A stretch of DNA of 64,000 bases from Haematobia irritans (Eukaryota; Arthropoda; Insecta; Diptera; Muscidae): the NCBI RefSeq assembly GCF_050003625.1, contig NC_134397.1, forward strand, positions 196,251,063-196,315,062, in the 5' to 3' direction. Under the pieces are notes generated by a model. That model was not told the origin of the DNA and did not search any database. It worked only from the letters and a program-made list of their open reading frames with translations. The position numbers and the translations under genes were made by a program. Below are positions 1 through 11,913 of this stretch, piece after piece (the stretch's first letter is position 1; each line of letters starts with the position of its first letter).

Positions 1-266
1 TCAAAAAACTCTAACAAAAGAATAACGTTTTCGGTACACGTTTTCCAAACGTTTTTTTTTTGCGTGTACAATCCTCCAAAATTGTATTACAAATTAGAAA
101 TTTTAAAATTTTTTATTTCGGAAGGAATCTCAACCTTTTTAATAAAATTCTTAAAACTTATTTTTCCAATATTAAAAAAAAGGGTCTCAAGCCTAAACAT
201 CATACCCAATTTCAATGCAAAGAAAGGAATTTTCCAAAACTTTTCTCACAATTATACAAAATACCG

Positions 267-458
267 TAGGGTGCGCTTAGGGTACATAGTATGCGCTTAT
301 AAATAAATTGTTTTTGGAACAATTTCCATTTCTGCTGTATTCCATTTTGTTGTATTCGAAGAATAATGTCACATTTGGTAAAATCTGATTACTTGAATAT
401 TTTTTTCTCTAAAAATCATCATAAATTTCACACTCTTCAAAGTTTAATGCCACAAATA
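267..458. repeat. ~190-bp dispersed direct repeat, copy 1
   Basis: TAGGGTGCGCTTAGGGTACA through CTTCAAAGTTTAATGCCACA. It is repeated at 1805-1994 with few differences. Purpose unknown. Confidence 0.85.
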
Positions 459-1804
459 AGCACATAGTATAGATTTTATCTAAGACATTCCATTTAGTTT
501 ATAGTATACAACAGACAACAAAACTGAACTTGATTATATTTAATTGATTCTCAAATTAAATTATTATACGAGTGACTATAAATTCGACGACCATGTTTGA
601 TGACCCCTCATTTATATGTATTATAAATGTTTCTACCTATATATGTATGTATTTGTATGTGTATGTATGTAATCGATAACCATTGGGAAATATAAGCTAT
701 TTCTTTCACTCTCTCGCTCTCATTAGATATAAGATTTTTTTACCATACAATTATTATGAGTAAAAATTTAAGTTCATATAGGATTCATAAATGGCCTGCC
801 GGATACAAAAATAGAATCTTAATGATAAATAAGAAATTCATTTAAACGAAGTTGTAATCAATGGCAATAATTTTGATGATTTTTCACTGATAATAAAAAA
901 GAAAAATAGAATAATATTCAGACATATTTTAATAATATAAAAAAAAAATAATAATAGAAGAGTGCATTCATACAAAAACTAAAATAAAATAAAATGTATT
1001 TAGTGTAGTTTTTAAAATTGAATGTAAATGGTTTCTAGATTATCTAAAGTTATTTTGTTTTTGTATAAATAAATAATTATATGTATATTTAAATAGATTT
1101 AATAAATATTATATCTAGTCCAATGAAGTAAACCAGAGATGACATGGTCTAACAGATTGATAAAAATAATAAAATTAAATATGATCAATGCAGTTGATGG
1201 AAACTAATACAGGCAGGTAATGATGGCATATTTGATATTCTTTCGTTTAAAAAAATCAACACTAAACATAAAGAAAATATTATTTTCTTTTAGAAGTAAT
1301 CAAATAAATGAAACTAAATTAAACCAAAAATAAAACAAATCGATTCTTAAAATCCTGGCAATAGGCTTTGTATGTTAACATATCTTTAATTTTTATTATA
1401 AAACTTAATAGTTGTTCCTGTATTTTTTTTTAGTTAGAGTTCAAATAAATTGGCCTCCATATAAGCATAAAAGTCTTTCTGACCATGGCTTCTCATCTTA
1501 ACAATCATAGATATGTATGGTTAGTTGTACGACCAGTGATGCCAATATAGCTTTTTTAAAGCTAGATCTAGCTATTTTGGAGTTGTTAAAAAATATGGAA
1601 TTTCTATTAGACTCAAAAAACAATTAACTCATCAAGAAGGAACATTTTGGTTAATTTTAGAAAATTTTAACTAACCTATATAACAAACGCAATCGTCAAT
1701 ATGTTAATGAAAAATGCTTCTTATTCATTTACAAAAGTTTAAAGATTCTTGGATACAAACAACAAATTTTTATATTTCTTGAAGAATAACTTGATTATAT
1801 ATTT
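459..1804. other. AT-rich non-coding DNA (intronic)
   Basis: No gene, no repeat related to the rest of the window and no convincing ORF. Homopolymer runs and ATGTATGT microsatellite-like patches occur near 610-670. Confidence 0.6.
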
Positions 1805-1994
1805 TAGGGTGCGCTTAGGGTACATAGGGTGCGCTTATAAATAAATTGTTTTTGAAACAATTTCCATTTCTCCTGTATTCCATTTTGTTGTATTCAAAGA
1901 ATAATGCCACATTTGGTAAAATCTGATTAATTGAATATTTTTTTCCAAATATCATCATAAATTTGACACTCTTCAAAGTTTAAAGCCACAAATA
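1805..1994. repeat. ~190-bp dispersed direct repeat, copy 2
   Basis: Second copy of 267-458. Its end touches the start of the ~390-bp repeat D. Confidence 0.85.
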
Positions 1995-1999
1995 TTTTT

Positions 2000-2386
2000 T
2001 TTCTTCATTAAAATAAAGCCCAATATTTCCAATGAAAATTAACCCCCATTTCGTTTTTGAGATTGTGTTTCGTTTTAGAGTTGGAGCGTATTTTCGATTT
2101 CTGGGATTTGAATATTTTGTTATTCCGTATATTATTTTAGTGCATGATAATTGATGAACACGTGAAACTTCTGTTAGGAACAGAGTATAAAGTTGCTAAC
2201 TCGATTCCAGAGCGATATAAGCTGCTTGAGACTTTTTACTATGGACAGAGTTGAAAGTAGGGGCGGCAGGAAAATGGGCCTCAGGAACAGGCGTCCCAAA
2301 CCCCAAATGATTCATAATGGACTTGAGCCCCATCAAAATGTATCTGAATCATGAAAATGGATCCCAAAGCAATATTGGCTTGATTT
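2000..2386. repeat. ~390-bp direct repeat, left copy (D)
   Basis: Runs from ATTAAAATAAAGCCCAATAT to CCCAAAGCAATATTGGCTTG. It ends exactly where the A element starts. Relative to the right copy it lacks ~28 bp around 2313 and has ~20 extra bp near 2055. Confidence 0.9.
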
Positions 2387-3678
2387 TTATACACTCCATA
2401 ATAGGATGGGGGTATATTAACTTTGTCATTCCGTTTGTAAAACATCGAAATCTTTCTCTAAGACCCCATAAAGTATATATGTTCCGGGTCGTGGTGAAAT
2501 TCTGAGTCGAGCTGAGCATGTCCGTCCGTCCGTCTGTGGAAATCACGCTAACTTCCGAACGAAACAAGCTATTGACTTGAAACTTGGCACAAGTAGTTGC
2601 TATTGATGTAGGTCGGATGGTATTGCAAATGGGCCATATCGGTCCACTTTTACGTATAGCCCCCATATAAACGGACCCTCCGATTTGGCTTGCGGAGCCT
2701 CCAAGAGAAGAAAATTTCATCCAATCCGGCTGAAATTTCGTACATGGTGTTAGTATATGGTCTCTAACAACCATGCACAAATTGGTCCACATCGGTCCAT
2801 AATTATATATAGCCCCCATATAAACCGATCCCTTGATTTGGCTTTCGGAGCCTCTAAGAGAAGCAAATTTCATCCGATCCGGCTGAAATTTGGTACATGG
2901 TGTCAGTATATGGTCTTTAACAACCATGCAAAAATTGGGCCACGTCGATCTATAATTATATATAGCCCCCATATAAACCGATCCCTTGATTTGGCTTTCG
3001 GAGCCTCTAAGAGAAGCAAATTTCATCCGATCCGGCTGAAATTTGGTATATGCTGTTAGTATATGGTCTCTAACAACCATGCAAAAATTGGGCCACGTCG
3101 ATCTATAATTATATATAGCCCCCATATAAACCGATCTCCAGATTTGGCTTGCGGAGCCCCTAAGAGAAGAAAATTTCATCCGATCCGGCTGAAATTTGGT
3201 ACATGGTGTTAGTATATGGTATCCAACAACCATGCAGGAATTGGTTCATATCAGTCTCTAATTATATATAACCCCCATATAAACCGATCCCCAGATATGA
3301 CCTCCGGTGCCTTTTGGAGAAGCAAAATTCATCCGATCTGGTTGAAATTTGGTACGTGGTGGTAGTATATGATATTTAACAACCATGCCAAAAGTGGTCC
3401 ATATCAGTCCCGATCCCGAGATTTGGTTTTGGAGCCTCTTGGAGTAGCAAATTTCACACGAGTCAGTTGAAATTTGGTACATTGTGCTAATATATGGCCG
3501 TTAACAACCATGCCTAACTAGGTCCATATCGGTCTATAGTTATATATAGCCCTCAGATAAATCGATCCCCAATCACACAAAAATTGGTCCATATCAAGTT
3601 CATAATTTTATATAGCCCCCTTATAAGCGACCCCCATATTTCAATTCTGACTCCCTACGTACCGTGCAAAAGTTCATA

Positions 3679-4935
3679 AAGGGTGATACGGCCAAAATTT
3701 GGTCAAGGGAAAATGCGTGTAAATCGGTGAAATCGTTTATTTAAAAAATCAAATTAAATTTCTTTTTCAAGTTCAATTAGTATAAAATTCAGGAAAAATA
3801 TTCAGTAAGGCTTTCGTTTTTCCAGATTTCGTACAGCCATCTTGTCCACCTTCTTCGCCGCAGAAAGCCAGTTTGCCTTGAACTGCTGCTCGTCCTTAGC
3901 AGTTTTTTTCGTCTTCTTTAGGTTCCGCTTGACAATAGCCCAGTATTTCTCAATTGGGCGGAGCTCTGGCGTGTTGGGAGGGTTCTTGTCCTTGGGAACC
4001 ACCTGCACGTTGTTGGCGGCGTACCAATCCATAGCCTTTTTACCGTAATGGCAAGATGTCAAATCCGACCAAAACAGTACGGAACAACCGTGTTTCTTCA
4101 GGAAAGGCAGCAGACGTTTATTCAAACACTCTTTCACGTAAATTTCCTGGTTGACAGTCCCGGAAGCTATGAAAATGCTGCCACAGGTACAGATGGCTTG
4201 CCAAACCAGATATTTCTTTGCGAACTTTGACAGTTTTATGTGCTTGAAAATATCTGCTACCTTTCCCCTTCCTTTTGCCGTATAAAACTCCTGTCCCGGA
4301 AGCTGCTTGTAGTTGGCTTTGACGTAGGTTTCGTCGTCCATTACCACGCAGTCAAACTTCGTTAGCATCGTCGTGTACAGCCTCCGGGATCGCGCTTTGG
4401 CCGTCGTATTTTGTTTATCATCGCGATTTAGAGTCACTACCTTCTTGTAAGTCGATAGTCCGGCTCGTTTTTTGGCTCGATGCACGGTTGTAGACGATAC
4501 ACCCAGCTTATTTGCGGCATCTAGGAGAGAGAGAGAGAGGTTAGGGTTTCGCTTGAAACTACCGGCAACTCTCTTTATCGTCTCAGCGGCTTCAGGTTTT
4601 CGATTTCCCCCCAATCCAGACTTCCTGGCTGTCGACAAACGTTCCCCAAACACTTTAATTACATTTGTAACGGTTGATTTGGCAACTTTTATCGATTTTG
4701 CCAGCTTTGCGTGCGAGTAGCTCGGATTTTCGCGATGCGCTAGCAAAATTTTGATTCGCTGCTCTTTTTGCTTGGACGGCATTTTGACAACTGAATAGTG
4801 AATTCCAAAATCAAAATAGGAGCAACATTCTACACACACACACCTTCAAAATAAAGGGTGTTCGGGGTTTTTAAATGCAAAATTGGAAGAAATACGTCAA
4901 TTTTATATTGACCAAATTTTGACCGTATCACCCTT
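3679..4935 (-). mobile_element. DD37E Tc1/mariner transposon, copy 1
   Basis: A 1257-bp element with terminal inverted repeats that start AAGGGTGATACGG and match for about 27 bp at both ends. It is flanked by TA dinucleotides (3677-3678 and 4936-4937), the standard target duplication of the superfamily. It carries a single transposase gene on the minus strand and sits inside an A-type repeat element. Confidence 0.93.
3802..4782 (-). CDS. DD37E mariner-like transposase, nearly intact (C-terminal tail altered)
   Basis: The likely start is the Met of MPSKQKEQRIK (4782). An in-frame Met 19 codons upstream (4839) is less likely because the homologous copy has the same MPSK start. An N-terminal helix-turn-helix pair (SYSHAKLAKSIKVAKSTVTNVIK; KLGVSSTTVHRAKK) binds the inverted repeats. 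The catalytic triad is D149 or D150 (VVMDDETY), D240 (FWSDLTSCHYG) and E278 (PELRPIEKYW). There are 37 residues between the last two, hence the DD37E family first described from mosquitoes. Compared with copy 2, a 40-bp deletion just before the end replaces the last ~25 residues with NLEKRKPY. The catalytic core is unaffected. A (CT)n expansion adds two residues near position 85. Confidence 0.85.
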   Translation of the reverse strand: MPSKQKEQRIKILLAHRENPSYSHAKLAKSIKVAKSTVTNVIKVFGERLSTARKSGLGGNRKPEAAETIKRVAGSFKRNPNLSLSLLDAANKLGVSSTTVHRAKKRAGLSTYKKVVTLNRDDKQNTTAKARSRRLYTTMLTKFDCVVMDDETYVKANYKQLPGQEFYTAKGRGKVADIFKHIKLSKFAKKYLVWQAICTCGSIFIASGTVNQEIYVKECLNKRLLPFLKKHGCSVLFWSDLTSCHYGKKAMDWYAANNVQVVPKDKNPPNTPELRPIEKYWAIVKRNLKKTKKTAKDEQQFKANWLSAAKKVDKMAVRNLEKRKPY

Positions 4936-5153
4936 TATCGATACGTAATTATTTGTATACTTACCCACACATAACTTTTTTGCCTAATATATACCACGTA
5001 TGGACTAACTCACAATTTTGAAAACGATTTAAGATACCACAACCCAAGTAATTCGATTGTGGATGACAGTCTTTCGTAGAAGTTTCTACGCTATCCATTG
5101 TGGAGGGTACATAAGATTCGGCCTGGGTGAACTTACGGCCATATATACTTGTT

Positions 5154-5550
5154 TTTCTTTATTAAAATAAAGCCCAATATTTCCAATGAAAATTAACCCC
5201 CATTTCGTTTTAGAGTTGGAGCATATTTTCGATTTCTGGGATTCGAATATTTTGTTATTTCGTATATTATTTTAGTACATGATAATTGATGAACACGTGA
5301 ACCTTCTGTTAGAAACAGAATATAAAGTTGCTAACTCGATTCAAGAGCGATATAAGCTGCTTGAGACTTTTTACTATGGACAGAGTTGAAAGTAGGGTCG
5401 GCAGGAAAATGGGCCTCAGGAACAGGCGTCCCAAACCCCAAATGATTCAGTGACTCAAAATTGTGGCGACACTTTATAATGAACTTGAGTCCCATCAAAA
5501 TGTACCTGAATCATGAAAATGGATCCCAAAGCAATATTGGCTTTGATTCT
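5154..5550. repeat. ~390-bp direct repeat, right copy (D')
   Basis: Starts immediately after the ACTTGTT end of the A element and is nearly identical to 2000-2386. No LTR hallmarks (TG...CA, primer site) are present. Confidence 0.9.
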
Positions 5551-6177
5551 CTCTTTTGATTTAAACGACTGTGAGAAAATGAACTATAACTGATGGCAAT
5601 ATGTGTTACTGAGTATGAAAAAATATAAATTTTTTTTTACGTCTGCAAGGCCGATGGACATTGAGTATTTCTCCTGTGATCGGAGATCAAAGTAGGCTAA
5701 CGACATTCCAAAGAGATATACATGAGCGGGCTCACGCCGGTGTTTGAGACTTTATTTTATGGTCAGAGGCCGGAATGGGCAAGAACGATTCCAAAGTAAT
5801 ATAAATGGACTACCATCTGCATTAATTTGAAACTTCCTAACGTTATTCTCAGGTAATAAAAGAGATCGCCCTCTGGCCGCAATTTGAGGCAGAGGGAGAA
5901 ATTGAGAAGTGAACAAACGCAATTGTAATGTGGTATAAGTGGCTGGTCTTTTAGCCACGCTTTGACACCTTCAGATGTCAACAGACTACGATGTGGGTAA
6001 CGCGATTCCAAAAAGTGATACAAGTGACCCGGATATGGATGGATTTCAAAGTGTTCTAGTTCGAATGTAAAACCACTTATGTGGCCAATTTTGATAACAT
6101 GACTTTTTAAGTCCAAAGTCCTAATTTTGTTTTGGAGTAGATTTTCTTGCTAAAGATACATTTTTTATTGGGATCTT
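5551..6177. other. Non-coding DNA with degenerate ~100-300-bp related blocks
   Basis: Phrases of the type CTAACnnnATTCCAAAGnGATAT...TTTGAGACTTT..TATGGNCAGAG recur near 5695-5770, 5785-5815 and 5990-6030, and also in D/D' (2190-2255, 5330-5390). This suggests an old tandem repeat. No gene is supported. Confidence 0.45.
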
Positions 6178-6191
6178 TATATTTATCCCCA

Positions 6192-6538
6192 GGGAGCCAC
6201 CGTGGTGCAATGGTTAGCATGCCCGCCTTGCATACACAAGGTCGTGTGTTCGATTCCTGCTTCGACCGAACACCAAAAAAATTTTGAGCGGTGGATTATT
6301 CCACCTCAGTAATGCAGGTGAAATTTCTGAGGGTTTCAAAGCTTCTCTAAGTGGTTTCATTGCAATGTGGAACGCCGTTCGGACTTGGCTATAAAAAGGA
6401 AGTCCCTTGTCATTGAGCTTAACATGGAATCGGCCAGCACTCAGTGATAAGAGAGAAGTTCACCAATGTGCTATCACAATGGACTGAATAGTCTAAGTGA
6501 GCCTGATATATCGGGCTGCCACCTAACCTAACCTAACC
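6192..6538 (+). mobile_element. tRNA-derived SINE, full length
   Basis: A 347-bp element with a perfect 14-bp target duplication (tatatttatcccca at 6178-6191 and 6539-6552). The head is tRNA-like, with A box TGGTGCAATGGTTAGCATG and B box TGTTCGATTCC, for Pol III transcription. The body is unrelated to tRNA. The last ~75 bp (ATGTGNTATCACAATGGACT onward to GGGCTGCCAC) plus an (AACCT)n tail match the 3' end of the intact LINE at 27242-27330. Confidence 0.9.
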
Positions 6539-6814
6539 TATATTTATCCCCATATTCATTAAGAAGCGTAGATACATATTAGCCGCATATCATTTGCGTT
6601 ATGGGGCTCATTTTCATATTCACCCATAGCAAAAATTATAAACGGCGTGGTCATTTCGAAACGATCCGTTCATGAAAGTGAATCAACACACATATGTTGT
6701 CAAACTGAAAACAGATGGGATCAATCTGACAACGTAGAAATGACACCATACGTTGTCAAAACAACAACCAGCTTTCGTGATCTGAAAATGTAATGGTTAC
6801 AAATTAAAAAAAAT

Positions 6815-6905
6815 ATTTCCGCTATCGTGACTCGAACCTGTGTTGCCTGCACGATACGCGTTAACAGTCGCCTTAGCACATTGCACCAACTGCGGTGTTG
6901 CCATA
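6815..6905 (-). mobile_element. tRNA-like relic, probable head of a second SINE family
   Basis: On the minus strand, TTGGTGCAATGTGCTAAG (weak A box) and CAGGTTCGAGTCACG (B box) are spaced as in a tRNA. A related sequence is at 21195-21290. Repetition and poor cloverleaf ends argue against a functional tRNA gene. Family extents are not clear. Confidence 0.45.
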
Positions 6906-6950
6906 ACAACGTCTAACGATTATTTTAAGACTTTTCATGGCCAAAGAAAA

Positions 6951-7540
6951 ACAAGTAAGCAAAGTAGAAAGTCGGGCGGGGCCGACTATATCATACCCTA
7001 AACCACCATTACAGAATTAGTAATCATAAGCATTTGTGGGGTAACATATAGGTCTGGGAGATAAACCGCAGTTGCATATTTAAGAAAATTAAGGGGTACA
7101 TGTCTATGGGTGCTTTGTGTCGATCTGACTATAGCTCATAGTCAATGTTGCCACGGAAAATTTTAGGTTTACCCTACAAGGACAAAAAAAGTTCCCTACT
7201 TTCCCATACATTCCCAAACAATTTTCCCTACTATATTTTTCGTTAAATTTAAAAAATGTTTATGTTTCTAAGTACTTTATTATCTTAGAACATGAATATG
7301 CAACGTATATAACTTAGAATATAAATTTGTATTACCACCACGGTTGCCACAGTTGTTAGAATTCTTCCCAAATTAGTAATATTTTTTGTTAAATCTCTAT
7401 AAAAATAAAATTTTGGAAAAAGTTTCTATAAACAAATTTTTGTGAGAAATTTTTCTATAGAAATAAAATTTTGACAATAAATTCTATAGAAATAAAATTT
7501 TGAGAAAAAATTCCATCGAAATAAAATTTTGAGAAAATTA
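6951..7540 (-). mobile_element. DINE-1/Helentron-like element, subfamily C, hairpin-side part
   Basis: The element end ACAAGTAAGCAAAGTAGAAAG is followed by the hairpin AGTCGG-gcgggg-CCGACT and subterminal repeat ATACCCTAAACCACC, then unique-looking sequence and a 30-bp minisatellite. The same element resumes at 8991 beyond a palindromic insertion. A second copy with the same order is at 15055-17204. Confidence 0.72.
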
Positions 7541-8990
7541 TATTACATGTTAGCCTGATACCGAAACAGGCAATTGACGTCCAAATGCATTATATCTAAT
7601 TATACAATTATTCTTCGAGCTTTATGGACAGATATAGATTAAGGAACATGGTTAATAGAGCCATTGAAAAGAAAACGCCAGATACCAATCTATACACGCC
7701 TGGACTGTACATGTTTCGGTTCGGGCGAATGAACCTTTCCACAGCCTTTAGTATAGATCTGGCTGGGAGAGATAACTCAATTTTGGGCCCTTTATGCTAA
7801 CTCCTTATGGAGAAAACATTTGGGAAATTTCCTCTTACAAATTGAATCATCTTTTCTCCCACTGTACATCATCTTTTCATATAACTTACAAGTCCCTTAA
7901 TCTTATTTTTATTTCGTTTTGTTACATAGTAATGCAACAACACGAAATTTATTTTTAGAAAGCTAATTTGTTAGAATTCACCTAAGTGGTGAACAGTCGA
8001 ACAATGCTTATTGCTTCTACAGTCAACTACAACATATGACAATTAACAGAAACTGGTTTCCAGGATACAACAACAATTCTAACGCGTACATTAGTCGTGT
8101 TTTTCCTAGTTTTACGACGGGCTCATCGTTGCTTATTATATTACATGTTAGCCTGATACCGAAACAGGCAATTGACGTCCAAATGCATTATATCTAATTA
8201 TACAATTATTCTTCGAGCTTTATGGACAGATATAGATTAAGGAACATGGTTAATAGAGCCATTGAAAAGAAAACGCCAGATACCAATCTATACACGCCTG
8301 GACTGTACATGTTTCGGTTCGGGCGAATGAACCTTTCCACAGCCTTTAGTATAGATCTGGCTGGGAGAGATAACTCAATTTTGGGCCCTTTATGCTAACT
8401 CCTTATGGAGAAAACATTTGGGAAATTTCCTCTTACAAACGTCAATTGCCTGTTTCGGTATCAGGCTAACATGTAATATAATAAGCAACGATGAGCCCGT
8501 CGTAAAACTAGGAAAAACACGACTAATGTACGCGTTAGAATTGTTGTTGTATCCTGGAAACCAGTTTCTGTTAATTGTCATATGTTGTAGTTGACTGTAG
8601 AAACAATAAGCATTGTTCGACTGTTCACCACTTAGGTGAATTCTAACAAATTAGCTTTCTAAAAATAAATTTCGTGTTGTTGCATTACTATGTAACAAAA
8701 CGAAATAAAAATAAGATTAAGGGACTTGTAAGTTATATGAAAAGATGATGTACAGTGGGAGAAAAGATGATTCAATTTGTAAGAGGAAATTTCCCAAATG
8801 TTTTCTCCATAAGGAGTTAGCATAAAGGGCCCAAAATTGAGTTATCTCTCCCAGCCAGATCTATACTAAAGGCTGTGGAAAGGTTCATTCGCCCGAACCG
8901 AAACATGTACAGTCCAGGCGTGTATAGATTGGTATCTGGCGTTTTCTTTTCAATGGCTCTATTAACCATGTTCCTTAATCTATATCTGTC
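7541..8990. repeat. Composite palindromic insertion with 551-bp inverted arms
   Basis: A 301-bp segment at 7541-7841 is repeated directly at 8139-8439. A longer segment, 7627-8177, returns in inverted form at 8440-8990 with the same length and only one mismatch noticed. Order: P Q R P Q p' R' Q'. The Q part holds a short frame (NMVNRAIEKKTPDTNLYTPG to GRDNSILGPLC, then stop) present three times, which I do not recognise. R contains GTTAGAATT/AATTCTAAC at 7970-7978/8075-8083. It lies inside a minisatellite of the C element. It could be a foldback transposon, a retroelement self-integration product or an assembly artefact. Confidence 0.85.
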
Positions 8991-10424
8991 AATTTTGAGA
9001 AAATTTTTTATAGAAATAACATTTTGAACAACATTTCTATAGAAGTACAATTTTGACAAAATGTTCTATAGAAATAAAATGTTGACAAAAATCTCTACAG
9101 GAATAAAGTTTACCACACATTGTTAAAGATCAAGCCTTGCCGGCTTCTAATTTCCTCCTCTAGAGCCACCAAAATATAAAAATTATTACAAATTGTGTTG
9201 AGTGAAAATGTCCTACATTGTGGCCCTACGTCCCTAAAAGACGCTTAATATTAGAAAAACCCTACATATAGGGAATTTCCCCTACTTCTAGCAACACTGG
9301 CTGTGTTGATATTGCGCCTACGGAGTTAGTATGCCACTAATATTGAGCCCATTATTAAAAAAAAGTGAAAATCTTTAAATTAGTGTGGGTAATAAATACA
9401 AATTTGTAAAAATCGACCAATATTCTTATGTCAGAGCTACAAGTACGTATAAGTACGATCGGCTAGTACATCAAAATTTGAAATTTGAGTAACATTGGTT
9501 AATAAATAAGAGTACTATGGCCAAATTTGGGAAAATCGAGCGATGCATATATATGGAAGCTATATCTAAATCTGAACCAATTTGCATAATATTTGGGGGT
9601 TTGATTAATACCACAAAAGTTTACCTTGTGCAAGATTTGAGTAAGATCAGTTAAGAAATGAGGCCTGTATGGTCAAACATAAGGTTATTAGGGGCGAATT
9701 TTTCAAAATCGGGTGATACATATATGGGAGCTATATCTACATCTGAACCGATTTCGATGAAATTTTGCACATATAGTTAGTACTATAGAGGACTACATTT
9801 AGCCAAATTTGGGTAAGATCGGTTGATAAATAAGGGTTTTATGGCCAAATTTAGAAAAATCGGGGGGTACATATATATATGGGAGCTATAGCTAAATCTG
9901 AACCGATTTCGATGATTTTTTTGCACATATAGTTAGTGCTATAGAAATTATATTTAGCCAACTTTGAGTAAGATCGGTCGATAAATAAAGGTTTTGTGGC
10001 CAAATTTGGGAAAATCGGGCGATACATATATATGAGAGCTATATCTGTTGCCAAATTTGGTGACGATCCGTTTGAAAAAACGCGCAACGTGACCCCATTT
10101 GTCGAAATCGGGCGATACATATATATGGGAGCTATATCTAAATTTGATCCGATTTCTTCCAAATTCAATAGCGTTCGTCCTTGTGCCCAAAAACTCCCTG
10201 TACCAAATTTCATCAAAATCGGTTAATAATTGCGACCGGAAGCCTGTGAACAACAAATACATGGACAGACGGACGGACGGACACCAAGCGCTAGGTTGAC
10301 TCAGGAGGTGTTTCTGAGTCGATCAGTATATATTTTATGGGGTCTAAAATCAATATTTCTGGTAGGCACATTTTTTGGCCGATCAAACTTATTATACCCT
10401 GACCAGTATGTGGTTTAGGGTATA
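8991..10424 (-). mobile_element. DINE-1/Helentron-like element, subfamily C, GTCY-side part
   Basis: Minisatellite remainder, then monomers with ATATATGGGAGCTATATCTAAATCTGAACCGATTTC about every 153 bp, then the (GTCY)n tract (10263-10282, reverse) and the terminal TGGTTTAGGGTATA. It is non-coding. Confidence 0.72.
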
Positions 10425-11913
10425 ACTAATGCCCTACATGAAATCGTGAACGCCTGTGAACGAAATCGTGAACATTCCGTTTTGATTTTTGTTGAACGTT
10501 TACGTTTAATTTTGACAACGTCCGTTCATGATTGTGAAACGTAATTTTTTCTATTAGTGTTCCCGCTGAATTCTCCATAAGCGTTCTCTCTGTGCCATGG
10601 TCAAATTTAAAAGTCAAACGAGTGGCTAACTACTCGTTTGACTTTCAAATTTGTGAACATTGCAAAATCAAAATTAAAATATTCATTAATAAACTAATTT
10701 TTTTGTTTTTCTGGAAAACCAAACTTTAGACCAACGAAATTTTCATTTGTTATTAAAGTTATTCGTCCGGGCTAAACAAAGTTTGTTGGGTATTAGCTTG
10801 GTTAGGATCACATATAAAAACGATTTATATGCCTCACACAAAATAATATTATAATTTTTGGGCTAACAATAAATTGTTGTTACAGAAAATTTTTAAGTTC
10901 AAACAAATATAGAAATATAGAAATGCATAACACTCATTCATAATAGACAAATTCATTGCCTGTGGTATCAAAATGAACTGTATAGTTCAAGTGAGTCTGA
11001 AATATCGGCCTGTCACAGAGATATACTGAATCCAAAGCTTATCTTAAAAATATTGAAGCAATATATCACATAACACCAGTGTATGTCAAATCAGATAGCA
11101 TTATATGACTTCTTAAAAATTTGTCAATTTCATATAATTTGAATGAATTAATAACATCAATTTCATTGGGCTATTTTTCTGACTTATCTTCTAATAAATC
11201 TATCTTTTTCTGCTATAAATTTCGTTTGATCTAGCTATTCATGGTCCTCAGTAGTTGACAACACAGGTTATGACTATCCAAAAACATTTCATAACATTAA
11301 AGAATTTAATATTTTTAATAGCTATATAATAACGTCTGTACTACATAAAATATTTTAGGTAATAGAAATTTATTTCTAGATGACAAAAACGACAAAGACA
11401 CGTAAATATAAATACATATATAAAAAAAATGCCCAAGGCATAAAAAATAAACTAAAATTTGCAGACATCAACCAACGGACAAACAAACATAAATATAGAC
11501 CGTAAAGTAAAATTATGAAAGAAATACATTTACAAATACAATTTAATTATTGTTGTGTACGAAAAAAACAAAACAAAACAATAAATGTCAACAAAAATTA
11601 AAAACAGAAATCTGTATTTATTGAGTAAGCTTCAAATGCCACTTTGGGCACAATGGGGGAAAATTTTATTTTTAACATCCAACCTAATATAAAAGGTAGC
11701 AAAAATTATAAATAATACTTGAATCACTATTATTTGTTAGTAAATTTTAGATTATGTTTTCCAAATTCCATAATCTATTGCATCTCGCAATCGGGAAATG
11801 TGGAAAGTTATCAGTTATCATATTTGGCTACTATCCTACCAATGGACGAAACAAGAATATTGTCCACAATGTTCACTTTCGGATTTTGCATACAAACAAT
11901 TTTGATAATATAA
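10425..11913. other. Non-coding AT-rich DNA
   Basis: 10425-10625 holds repeated phrases around CGTTCATGATTGTGAACG that recur loosely at 6665-6690 and 21310-21330. The rest (10630-11913) shows no ORF of interest and no obvious repeat. Probably intron. Confidence 0.5.

Larger units (their letters stand above)
2387..5153 (+). mobile_element. DINE-1/Helentron-like element, subfamily A, split by a DD37E transposon
   Basis: The 5' block has subterminal repeat, AAAGTATATATRTTC and a (GTCY)n tract at ~2519-2537. It is followed by ~153-bp monomers (2640-3660), then the inserted transposon 3679-4935. The 3' block has GGAGGGTACATAAG, hairpin TTCGGCCTGGGTGAA and the end TATATACTTGTT. It is non-coding: the long frames through the monomers arise from the 3n period. 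It is flanked on both sides by copies of a ~390-bp sequence. Confidence 0.75.

Noticed and set aside
2000..5550. LTR retrotransposon with ~390-bp LTRs
   Set aside because: The repeats have no TG/CA ends, primer site or polypurine tract, and the interior is a DINE-1-like repeat plus a DD37E transposon.
6192..6275. tRNA gene (A and B boxes)
   Set aside because: Part of a 347-bp SINE with target duplication and further copies. The acceptor stem is not complete.
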